NCBI GenBank assembly: GCA_958414155.1
Contig: CATYWI010000080.1
Location: forward strand, 1 to 6,285
Direction: 5' to 3'
DNA length: 6,285 bases
Source: an uncultured Anaerotruncus sp.
GTDB taxonomy: Bacteria > Bacillota_A > Clostridia > Oscillospirales > CAG-272
Under the pieces are notes generated by a model that searched no databases, was not told the DNA's origin, and saw nothing but the letters and a program-made list of their open reading frames with translations. Shown here one piece after another: positions 1 to 4,748 of this stretch. The stretch's first letter is position 1. The number at the start of each line of letters is the position of its first letter. The position numbers and the translations under genes are program-made.

Positions 1-41
1 CGCCCTTTCGGGCAAGGCGGGATGCTACCTCGGTATCCCTT

Positions 42-61
42 TATTCGGTTGTCAAAGAACC
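42..61 (-). promoter_or_regulatory. boxA-like / rRNA-spacer-like element, copy 2
   Basis: On the minus strand this reads GGTTCTTTGACAACCGAATA, two substitutions away from the GTTCTTTGAAAACTGAATA type motif of Firmicutes rRNA leaders and 16S-23S spacers, where it includes the boxA antitermination signal. A second related copy lies upstream on the same strand at 1036-1056. It sits about 65 nt after the stop of the sigma-like gene. Position and strand would suit antitermination of the leftward transcript, but that is inference. The rest of 1-124 holds no gene; I see a GGGG/CCCC hairpin at 64-79 and a GCCC-GAAA-GGGC tetraloop hairpin (minus strand) at 2-13, cut off from its context by the window edge. 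Confidence 0.35.
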
Positions 62-124
62 TTGGGGATCATTTACCCCCTCACCCTGTATTCCACACTT
101 TTTTCGCGTTTGGACGAAAAAAAC

Positions 125-691
125 TTAAAAATATTTTTTCAGCTTCTCGAAAATAGCGTGTTTTCGGCTATTGAGAGTCATTCTTGGAATTCTCATCGCC
201 TTTGCAAGCTCGCGCTCTGTCATGGGTTTGTCTTTTAGAAACAGGTCATAAATCAACTGATACTCGCTCTCCGAAAGCGAAAGAAGTGCTTTCCGAAGCG
301 TTTCAAGCTCCATCTTGTGCATGACCTCTGCGACAACATCCACAGATTCATCCGCAATCAGTTCCTCGCCCGAAAGCAGATCGTCAGGATTTCCGTCGCC
401 CTGCATGGCATAAAGAGAAATCTCCGTAAACCCGGCATCCTCGCGGATGTCGTTGAGATACTGCTCCCGGCGTTCACCCTGACGGTAGTCCCTGATGTAT
501 TCGGCGGGAATCTCAACGAAGACATCCTCTCCGCCGTCCTCATAGTCATTGGATTTCATGAATCGCTTTGTCTTTCCTTCTGCCGATTTCAGGTAGGCGT
601 ATGCCTCCTTGCCGGAAACCCGTGAGAATCTCCGCGCATCTGTGTGCGAGCTGTATTTCCCGTTTTGATCTTCGTAATAGTAAATAGCCAT
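125..691 (-). CDS. sigma-70 region 4-like helix-turn-helix regulator of an ICE
   Basis: 188-aa protein. The last 56 residues (about 133-188) are a sigma region 4-type helix-turn-helix: a leucine-rich helix with ALLSLSESEYQLIYDLF, then MTERELAKAMRIPRMTLNSR as the HTH and a basic C-terminus. The first 50 residues are aromatic and basic (MAIYYYEDQNGKYSS) and the middle (60-125) is acidic. No sigma region 2 is present, so it probably binds DNA as an accessory regulator rather than as a full sigma factor. Tn916 Orf7 and similar ICE proteins are of this kind and activate excision and transfer genes (family knowledge). An ATG 48 nt further upstream is possible, but the start at 691 has AAGGAG 6 nt before it, and that ribosome site is folded into a long hairpin (693-753). 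It is the second gene of the leftward unit after the zinc-ribbon gene. An alternative is a simple transcriptional regulator of unknown target. Confidence 0.8.
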   Translation of the reverse strand: MAIYYYEDQNGKYSSHTDARRFSRVSGKEAYAYLKSAEGKTKRFMKSNDYEDGGEDVFVEIPAEYIRDYRQGERREQYLNDIREDAGFTEISLYAMQGDGNPDDLLSGEELIADESVDVVAEVMHKMELETLRKALLSLSESEYQLIYDLFLKDKPMTERELAKAMRIPRMTLNSRKHAIFEKLKKYF

Positions 692-692
692 T

Positions 693-753
693 GTAATCTC
701 CTTGAATTTTTGATTTTTGAATTTGTGGGTGAAAATCAAAAATCGGAGATTAC
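693..753 (-). promoter_or_regulatory. hairpin sequestering the RBS of the sigma-like gene
   Basis: In the leftward RNA, GTAATCTCC (753-745) pairs perfectly with GGAGATTAC (701-693), and after a small internal bulge 743-732 pairs with 717-706 over 12 AU-rich base pairs; the loop is 14 nt (718-731). The GGAG of the Shine-Dalgarno (698-703) is inside the lower stem, so translation of the sigma-like gene should be closed when it forms. The upstream arm contains the TAA of the leader ORF (752-750), so a ribosome finishing that ORF would melt the lower stem. Seen: the pairing. Inferred: translational attenuation or coupling. Confidence 0.7.
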
Positions 754-791
754 GGGTACTTTGCTATGTAGGTCTGCCAATCGGACAACAT
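750..791 (-). CDS. 13-codon leader peptide upstream of the sigma-like gene
   Basis: A short ORF encoding MLSDWQTYIAKYP and ending in TAA. It has an excellent ribosome site, AAAGGAG at 806-800, 8 nt before the ATG. The 3' half of that site is the descending arm of an intrinsic terminator (792-829), and the stop codon lies in the first arm of the hairpin that hides the next gene's ribosome site. Placement matches leader ORFs of attenuation systems such as erm or tet(M) leaders, though the sequence is not one I recognise. One Trp and two Tyr codons occur near the middle and end, but this is not a clear run of regulatory codons. It was too short for ordinary gene calling. Its function as a sensor is inference. 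Confidence 0.55.
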   Translation of the reverse strand: MLSDWQTYIAKYP

Positions 792-829
792 AAAAAACGC
801 TCCTTTCAGATTTCTCTGTCGGGAGCGTT
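792..829 (-). terminator. intrinsic terminator 2, overlapping the leader-peptide RBS
   Basis: In the leftward RNA AACGCTCC (829-822) pairs perfectly with GGAGCGTT (803-796), and is followed at once by T residues (797-792). The stem is 8 bp with an 18-nt loop. The descending arm carries GGAG of the leader-peptide Shine-Dalgarno, so hairpin formation would both end transcription and block leader translation. Confidence 0.7.
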
Positions 830-857
830 CGGGAGTGGTATGTATCTGTTGACAAGC

Positions 858-925
858 AAAAAAGCCACCGACAGACAGACTGATCCCACAGTTATCCCAT
901 GGGATGTTCTATCTATCGGTGGCTT
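858..925 (-). terminator. intrinsic terminator 1 after the zinc-ribbon gene
   Basis: Arms at 925-909 and 878-862. In plus-strand sense two positions mismatch (C opposite A), but in the minus-strand RNA both become G-U wobbles, giving a continuous 17-bp stem; this strand asymmetry shows the RNA is made leftward. An inner helix ATCCCA/TGGGAT (905-900 with 888-883) extends it, and GGCTTTTTT follows. It would stop transcripts after the zinc-ribbon gene before they reach the leader and the sigma-like gene. Confidence 0.75.
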
Positions 926-1035
926 CTACATGCTTGGCTTTTGCCAACTGGCTTTGCACACCAATTTCAAGGCGAGACCTGCTTTCACGACTTAACTTAG
1001 CACTGTTTCAGCCAGGCATGATGCGTCGTTCGCCG

Positions 1036-1056
1036 TATTCAGTTTTCAAATAACAC
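1036..1056 (-). promoter_or_regulatory. boxA-like / rRNA-spacer-like element, copy 1
   Basis: On the minus strand this contains GTTATTTGAAAACTGAATA, one substitution from the GTTCTTTGAAAACTGAATA type motif of Firmicutes rRNA leaders and 16S-23S spacers. It lies 20 nt after the stop of the zinc-ribbon gene and upstream of both intrinsic terminators on the same strand. No rRNA or tRNA sequence accompanies it. A role in NusB/NusE-type antitermination through the two terminators is inference. The remaining stretch 926-1035 holds no ORF; a small TTGGC-TTTT-GCCAA hairpin occurs at 934-947. Confidence 0.4.
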
Positions 1057-1075
1057 GCCGCCTTGGGGCAACGCA

Positions 1076-1282
1076 CTATGTCAGGCGGACCGTTCCTTTC
1101 GGTATGGTAATCAGCAGCAAATCCTGACGACGGTTCTTGTAGCTGCGCACAAACATCGTCAGGCAGCGACCGCATTCGAATTCCGTCAGTTCCTCCCGTT
1201 GATATCCAACGCTGAGTGTTCCGCAGTTCGGACAGTACATTTGTTTCGGAATCCAGTAGGAATCATTTCTTTCGTTTTTCAC
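1076..1282 (-). CDS. small zinc-ribbon protein
   Basis: 68-aa protein with two CxxC knuckles, C17-P-N-C20 and C37-G-R-C40, separated by 16 residues, as in a zinc ribbon; the C-terminus is basic then hydrophobic. It resembles in size and spacing the cysteine-rich KTR-type proteins common in Clostridia mobile elements, but the KTR motif itself is absent. I chose a GTG start at 1282 because AAGGAG (1295-1290) stands 7 nt before it; the open frame extends to 1441, but upstream ATG codons (1441, 1360, 1327) have poorly placed or no ribosome sites and the extension is a low-complexity poly-Lys stretch. It is the first gene of the leftward transcript from the promoter at 1462-1490, leaving a leader of about 170 nt. 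Function unknown; perhaps a nucleic-acid or regulator-binding accessory. Confidence 0.65.
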   Translation of the reverse strand: MKNERNDSYWIPKQMYCPNCGTLSVGYQREELTEFECGRCLTMFVRSYKNRRQDLLLITIPKGTVRLT

Positions 1283-1402
1283 AATATTTCTCCTTGCGCC
1301 GGTGGCAACAGATACAAACGTCTGCGTCATTCCGCAAAATTTATCCTTGCCTTCTTTCATAACAAACTTCTGCAATTTCTTTTTCTTTTTTTGTGAATTG
1401 AC

Positions 1403-1431
1403 TTGACAGGCTGAGTGTTTCAGTGTATAAT
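1403..1431 (+). promoter_or_regulatory. consensus sigma-A promoter for the XRE/ImmA operon
   Basis: TTGACA at 1403-1408, a 17-bp spacer and TATAAT at 1426-1431: both hexamers are perfect consensus. Predicted start near 1438-1440, about 95 nt before the XRE start codon. It points into an identical promoter on the opposite strand. Confidence 0.85.
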
Positions 1432-1470
1432 ATAAGTGCAATAGTGAGTGGTTGTAATGATATTATACAC
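1423..1470. repeat. 11-bp inverted repeat over both -10 boxes, probable operator
   Basis: GTGTATAATAT at 1423-1433 is repeated exactly in inverted orientation at 1460-1470, with 26 bp between. The identity goes beyond the -10 hexamers (GTG before, AT after), so it is not explained by promoter consensus alone. The most likely binder is the XRE protein encoded just downstream (inference). Confidence 0.6.
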
Positions 1471-1490
1471 CCGCGCTTGCGGTTTGTCAA
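1462..1490 (-). promoter_or_regulatory. consensus sigma-A promoter for the leftward zinc-ribbon/sigma-like unit
   Basis: Read on the minus strand: TTGACA at 1490-1485, 17-bp spacer, TATAAT at 1467-1462; both hexamers perfect. Predicted start is an A near 1455. Its transcript runs through the opposing promoter, so the two nascent RNAs would share about 18 complementary 5' nucleotides. Confidence 0.85.
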
Positions 1491-1534
1491 TAGGTTTGGA
1501 CGAAATTGCGGGTGTTTTTTGAAAGGAAATTACG

Positions 1535-1954
1535 ATGAATTTTGCACAGCGGCTGAAAAACGCGAGAGAAAACGCACATATTCTGCAAAAAGAGCTTTCG
1601 GAGCGTAGCGGGGTAGCTCTCCGCACCATACAGAACTGGGAAACCGGGGTTCGCCGTCCCTCCAATATTGAAAGTGTTACCAAGGTTGCCAAGGTACTCG
1701 GGGTATCCACCTCCGAGCTGATCGATTCCGAGGAGGAATTCGTGATTTCGGCAAACGAAAAATACGGTCCCCGCGGAAAAAAAGGCGCGGAAACCGTATT
1801 GACCGAGGTGCGCTCCCTGTTTGCCGGCGGTGAGATGAGCGAAGAGGATATGGATACCTTCATGCAGGCGATACAGGATGCATACTGGAAAGTAAAAGCG
1901 GAGAATCGGGAAAAGTACACGACGAAGAAAAACAAGCAGCGACATTCGCAATGA
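1535..1954 (+). CDS. XRE-family transcriptional repressor (ImmR-like)
   Basis: 139-aa protein. Residues about 5-62 form a Cro/CI-type helix-turn-helix (FAQRLKNARE, then LSERSGVALRTIQNWETG, then VAKVLGVSTSELI). The rest is a charged tail with a helical segment around 100-122 (MSEEDMDTFMQAIQDAYWKV) and a Lys-rich end. The start has AAAGGA at 1522-1527, 7 nt upstream. An ImmA/IrrE protease gene follows after 31 nt in the same transcript; in ICEBs1 and related elements such a protease cleaves its neighbouring ImmR repressor to release excision and transfer (family knowledge). The face-to-face promoters with a dyad just upstream are its probable target, which would give autoregulation and control of the leftward genes. 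Confidence 0.9.
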   Translation: MNFAQRLKNARENAHILQKELSERSGVALRTIQNWETGVRRPSNIESVTKVAKVLGVSTSELIDSEEEFVISANEKYGPRGKKGAETVLTEVRSLFAGGEMSEEDMDTFMQAIQDAYWKVKAENREKYTTKKNKQRHSQ

Positions 1955-1985
1955 GACAGATACGATATAATACAGGGGGACTTTC

Positions 1986-2501
1986 ATGACACGAATAGCC
2001 GACGCAGTCCGAACAGCCAACCGTATCATGCGGAAATATGATGAGCGTGACCCGGAGCGGATTGCCCATTACGCCGGTATTATGATCCTGCCGCAGCCGT
2101 TTGTAAAGCAGAAGGGTGCATACACGGTCATGATGCGGAAACCGATTATTTTTATCAAGCGAGACCTGCATCCTGCGATGCGCTCCATTGTGCTTGCGCA
2201 TGAGCTTGGGCATCATTTCCTGCACAGACAAGAGGCGATGCAAAGCGGAGGCTTCCATGAATTCAACCTGTTTGATATGCAAAACAATCAGATGGAATAT
2301 GAGGCAAATGTGTTTGCCGCACAGTTGAAACTGCCGGATGAAGATGTTTTGGAGTGCGTCTACAACGGCTATGATATTGCCGCAACCGCGCGGGCATTGC
2401 ATTCGGACATCAACCTTGTGGCTCTGAAAATTGCTGAATTGAACCGGAGGGGCTATCAGCTCCGGGAACAGGAATATCGAAACAAATTCCTGAAATCATA
2501 A
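1986..2501 (+). CDS. ImmA/IrrE-family metallo-endopeptidase
   Basis: 171-aa protein with the zinc protease motif HELGH at residues 72-76 and, downstream, MEYEANVFAAQLKLP (103-117), which supplies the third zinc ligand, probably Glu104 in the ExxAN arrangement. The N-terminal 70 residues match the usual ImmA layout (helix, short strands, the buried IIFIKRDL strand before the HELGH helix), and a basic helical C-terminus follows. Start chosen for AGGGGG 6 nt upstream. It is cotranscribed with the XRE gene and is expected to inactivate that repressor by site-specific cleavage, acting in the cytoplasm. No signal peptide or membrane segment. All catalytic residues are present, so the gene looks functional. 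Confidence 0.92.
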   Translation: MTRIADAVRTANRIMRKYDERDPERIAHYAGIMILPQPFVKQKGAYTVMMRKPIIFIKRDLHPAMRSIVLAHELGHHFLHRQEAMQSGGFHEFNLFDMQNNQMEYEANVFAAQLKLPDEDVLECVYNGYDIAATARALHSDINLVALKIAELNRRGYQLREQEYRNKFLKS

Positions 2502-2512
2502 GGCTAAGATAC

Positions 2513-2553
2513 CGCCCGAACTGATGGAACGGAAGCAGAGTAGCTTCGGGGCG
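2513..2553 (+). other. hairpin after the ImmA/IrrE gene
   Basis: CGCCCGAA (2513-2520) pairs with TTCGGGGCG (2545-2553) with one bulged G; an alternative inner hairpin GAAGC/GCTTC uses 2532-2547. It begins 11 nt after the protease stop. It could end the XRE/ImmA transcript but lacks a T-run, so it is not a classic intrinsic terminator. The remainder up to 2654 is AT-rich and without a gene. Confidence 0.3.
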
Positions 2554-2654
2554 AGTGTGTATAAAATTATGGTATAAACAAAATTGGTTACGAAAAAATA
2601 TGATTCTTTGCGTTTTAAGATATTTGAACATTTTATAAATTTTCATAAAATCTA

Positions 2655-2683
2655 TTGAAATACGAGCTGAGATATGATATACT
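2655..2683 (+). promoter_or_regulatory. promoter of the riboswitch transcript
   Basis: TTGAAA at 2655-2660, 17-bp spacer, extended -10 TGATATACT (TATACT at 2678-2683). The predicted start near 2690 coincides with the 5' edge of the TPP aptamer, as expected of a leader-type riboswitch. Confidence 0.7.
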
Positions 2684-2689
2684 AATAAC

Positions 2690-2767
2690 GCTGGGGGAAC
2701 CGGTTTCGGTTGAGAAGATTAAAATCTGACCCTTTGAACCTGTTGGTTAATGCCATCGTAGGGAAGC
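2690..2767 (+). promoter_or_regulatory. TPP (THI-box) riboswitch aptamer
   Basis: The conserved THI-box parts occur in order: GGGGG (2693-2697), stem AACCG/CGGTT, TGAGA (2711-2715) for the pyrimidine sensor helix, ACCC then TTTGAACCTG (2729-2742), TTAATGCCA (2747-2755), and CGTAGGGAAG (2757-2766). GCT/AGC closes the ends. This binds thiamine pyrophosphate and normally shuts off thiamine synthesis or uptake genes (family knowledge). Downstream, GTAGGG (2758-2763) can instead pair with CCCTAC (2801-2806), which overlaps the terminator stem, a typical on/off platform. No thiamine gene follows in the window. Confidence 0.93.
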
Positions 2768-2804
2768 ATAACAGAGGGATGACTACTCTAAAGGCTTTTG
2801 CCCT

Positions 2805-2828
2805 ACAAGGCGAGAGCCTTGTTTTTTT
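2805..2828 (+). terminator. riboswitch-controlled intrinsic terminator
   Basis: ACAAGGC (2805-2811), GAGA loop, GCCTTGT (2816-2822), then T residues to 2828. Bases 2805-2806 belong also to CCCTAC, which is complementary to the GTAGGG of the aptamer 3' strand, and AAGGC at 2791-2795 can compete for GCCTT. This fits TPP-dependent premature termination. Confidence 0.85.
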
Positions 2829-2855
2829 GGTAAATTAAATTATAAAGGAGGCTAA

Positions 2856-2933
2856 TTGATAAAAATAAAGGTTCAATCTGATTTTTACTTCCCTAATTCA
2901 TCAGCAATAAACTTTAGGAGGGATAGTTTTTGA
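2856..2933 (+). CDS. possible 25-aa ORF at the head of the riboswitch operon
   Basis: A TTG codon 4 nt after a strong AAAGGAGG (2844-2851) opens a 25-codon frame starting MIKIKVQSDFYF and ending in TGA at 2931-2933, which overlaps the TTG start of the next gene (TTGA). The strong ribosome site directly after the riboswitch terminator suggests something is translated here. It could be a leader ORF, a decayed remnant of a former first gene, or chance. I do not recognise the peptide. The TTG start and the short spacing make it uncertain. Confidence 0.3.
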   Translation: MIKIKVQSDFYFPNSSAINFRRDSF

Positions 2934-3133
2934 AAGGAAAATTATTTTCAATTGCCGGAATTTTAGGCATTATAGCAACATTTATTGTTGCTGTAACTAC
3001 ATTCTCATCTAAAGACCTACTATGCGCACCATTTATCACAATCGGCGTGCTATTAAGTATAGTGATAATTGCTTTAGGTGAATTTCTTGATTCGTATCAA
3101 AAAAATCAGAACAATGGAGGAACCAAAAAATGA
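2930..3133 (+). CDS. 67-aa membrane protein with two transmembrane segments
   Basis: Starts at TTG with AGGAGG (2916-2921) 8 nt upstream. Two hydrophobic helices, about residues 5-24 and 33-51, are joined by a short loop (TFSSKDLLCAP), and the tail is polar (SYQKNQNNGGTKK); a helical hairpin in the cytoplasmic membrane with both ends probably inside. Its stop overlaps the ATG of the secreted-protein gene by 4 nt (ATGA), so the two are likely translationally coupled and functionally linked, under the TPP riboswitch. No family recognised. It could be a small partner, an immunity protein or a holin-like peptide; nothing in the sequence decides this. Confidence 0.75.
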   Translation: MKGKLFSIAGILGIIATFIVAVTTFSSKDLLCAPFITIGVLLSIVIIALGEFLDSYQKNQNNGGTKK

Positions 3134-4368
3134 AAAACAGGAAAATAAAAATTATTTCGTTTACACTTTGTCTTATTCTTTGTTTAAGCTCAATACCAGC
3201 GTTTGCCGTAAGCGCGGTTGAGCAGAGAAAGGAATTACTATTCGCAGTTGATGAAGCTTCGTACAACAATTTTCTGAGCGAACTCAGTGATCCTACTGTT
3301 ATAATTGACCAATCGCAAATTGATTCATACGCAAATTCCGATATTGACATTTCGGAATCTATAATAACCAATTTTGATTTGTTTGATTATACTTCAATCT
3401 GCAATATTTCCGAATTAACACTTACCAACTACAAAGCGATTGCACTTCCTATATCAAACGAAGAAACTGTTGAAATTGCACGTGCTGCATATAATCAAGG
3501 CATTCTTGTTTATCTTTACGGTCATCTGACTATAAACAACTATAAAGAAGTCCTAAATATAGACAACTTCTCTCTTTCTATGGATATCTACGATCCTAAT
3601 GAAAGCAAATGTGATACTATCGAACAAGGATTCGATGCAAATTTTGAAAGTACAGAAATTTATAACGTAATTTGTTATAGTAACAACACCCTTTTATGTA
3701 AATTTGCCGACACTCCTAAAGAAATTAATTATTTGGTAGCTGCTCTTAACAACTGCGTAGAAACAAACATTAACAGAAATACACGCGCAACCATTGTTAA
3801 AAGCGAATTTGATTTTACTACATATTGGGGGAATAATAATCAATTTGCATCTCACTTAGATTACACGCTTTATCGCGAAATGGACGAGACGGATCCTACT
3901 TATGACTATTTTGCAATAAAAACAAGAACGTGGGTAACTTCTGGAAGTGGAGAAGTAACGGGTATGATGACTAAATATTCACTTCCTTTTTCAACCGATG
4001 AACTTTTAGAAACTGGTCCGGCATCACAAAGCAATATTGGCACTCTGAGTGTTTCTGTTGGATTCGGTGATGGAAAAGCAAATGGTTCGATTGGATATTC
4101 TATAGATTTATCAGATCAAAGACCGACGATTGAAAGAACAGAAAATTATACAGATGATACAGTTGAATGGGTTTTAACCTCAAGAACTTGGTTTCCCAAA
4201 AGTATAGATGATGCTCAATTAGTCTGCGTTGCATCATGGGCATCTACTGGAAAATATGCCGGTATTAATGTTTCTTATCAAGGTGTTGTTAATATTGGAC
4301 CCAATAGACAGTATCCTACATCTGCTGGCTATACAGAGATTCCTGTTCGTTTTTCATATAGCGATTAA
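3130..4368 (+). CDS. 412-aa secreted protein of unknown function
   Basis: The N-terminus is a clear Sec signal peptide: KNRKIK, a hydrophobic core (IISFTLCLILCL), and cleavage after AFA (26) or VSA (29). Residues 30-220 are mixed alpha/beta with YKAIALPIS and ILVYLYGHL strand-like segments. Residues 225-412 are beta-rich and Gly/Ser/Thr/Asn-rich. A stretch at 303-328 alternates polar and apolar residues (GTLSVSVGFGDG, SIGYSIDL), followed by TVEWVLTSRTWFP; this pattern recalls the membrane-inserting stem of leukocidin/haemolysin-type beta-barrel toxins, but only as a general resemblance. No LPXTG anchor or lipobox. GGAGG lies 9 nt before the ATG. Codon use is AT-rich compared with the ICE genes. 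It sits in a TPP-riboswitch operon after the 67-aa membrane protein and is followed by a 17-bp hairpin. Existence of the gene is certain, function is not. Confidence 0.85.
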   Translation: MKNRKIKIISFTLCLILCLSSIPAFAVSAVEQRKELLFAVDEASYNNFLSELSDPTVIIDQSQIDSYANSDIDISESIITNFDLFDYTSICNISELTLTNYKAIALPISNEETVEIARAAYNQGILVYLYGHLTINNYKEVLNIDNFSLSMDIYDPNESKCDTIEQGFDANFESTEIYNVICYSNNTLLCKFADTPKEINYLVAALNNCVETNINRNTRATIVKSEFDFTTYWGNNNQFASHLDYTLYREMDETDPTYDYFAIKTRTWVTSGSGEVTGMMTKYSLPFSTDELLETGPASQSNIGTLSVSVGFGDGKANGSIGYSIDLSDQRPTIERTENYTDDTVEWVLTSRTWFPKSIDDAQLVCVASWASTGKYAGINVSYQGVVNIGPNRQYPTSAGYTEIPVRFSYSD

Positions 4369-4370
4369 AT

Positions 4371-4408
4371 ATCCAAATTGGGCGGCATTTTTGCCGCCCA
4401 ATTTGGAT
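4371..4408. terminator. 17-bp perfect hairpin between convergent genes
   Basis: Arms 4371-4387 and 4392-4408 are perfect inverted copies (begin ATCCAAATTGGGCGGCA) with a TTTT loop. It starts 2 nt after the stop of the secreted protein and ends 13 nt before the stop of the toxin gene, so it probably acts as a bidirectional transcription end. It has no T-run after the stem on the plus strand and only a weak one on the minus strand. Confidence 0.55.
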
Positions 4409-4421
4409 TAAGTAATAATAC

Positions 4422-4748
4422 TTAGAAATCATCATTATTTTTTCCGAAAAGTATCTGCATAAAGTTCCGTCTGCCGTAAAGAACACGGATGGTGTGAACC
4501 TTGTCGCCATCGACCTTGTAGAATGCGGTATAGTTACCGCAGACAAGGAAGCGATACGGCACTTCAAGGCTGATGATAGAGGAAAGCGGCGCACCGATTT
4601 CGGGGAAATCCGCAAGCTGACGTATGCGCTTCATAATCTTTTCAATCGTATTGATTGCCGATTGCTCGCTGCACAGCTCGTCGGTGATATACGCTTTAAT
4701 CTCCTTCATATCCTCAAGGGCATCGGGCGTAAAATTGATTTTAGCCAT
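4422..4748 (-). CDS. ParE/RelE-family toxin of a type II toxin-antitoxin system
   Basis: 108-aa protein with the ParE/RelE layout: two N-terminal helices after a first strand (MAKINFTPDALEDMKEIKAYI, helix to about residue 46), a DFPEIGAPLSS turn, then strands VPYRFLVCGNYTAFYKV and VHTIRVLYGRRNFMQIL. The RVLYGRRNF segment (88-96) is typical of the family's C-terminal basic strand. GGGGG stands 6-7 nt before the ATG, and the start overlaps the end of the antitoxin frame by 8 nt, the usual coupling. Such toxins cleave mRNA on ribosomes (RelE) or poison gyrase (ParE); which one cannot be told. The gene is full length, but its antitoxin is 5'-truncated and its native promoter is gone, so expression may be low. 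Confidence 0.85.
   Translation of the reverse strand: MAKINFTPDALEDMKEIKAYITDELCSEQSAINTIEKIMKRIRQLADFPEIGAPLSSIISLEVPYRFLVCGNYTAFYKVDGDKVHTIRVLYGRRNFMQILFGKNNDDF

Noticed and set aside
717..995. 92-codon plus-strand ORF
   Set aside because: It covers two leftward terminators, the leader ORF and the RBS hairpin; its frame is explained by these structures, it has no ribosome site and no recognisable protein pattern.
926..1035. Possible c-di-GMP-type riboswitch, because the minus strand has GTGCAAAGCCA
   Set aside because: The other conserved parts of that aptamer (the CGCACAGGGCAAACC side and tetraloop receptor) are not found upstream or downstream.
1420..2029. Two long minus-strand ORFs opposite the XRE gene
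   Set aside because: Shadow frames of the clear XRE and ImmA coding; no ribosome site and unnatural Cys/Ser- or Phe/Arg-rich composition.
1860..2402. 180-codon minus-strand ORF opposite the ImmA/IrrE gene
   Set aside because: Antisense to a gene with a complete HELGH motif; no start signal.
3036..3371. 111-codon minus-strand ORF
   Set aside because: Antisense to the signal peptide and the membrane protein; no ribosome site.
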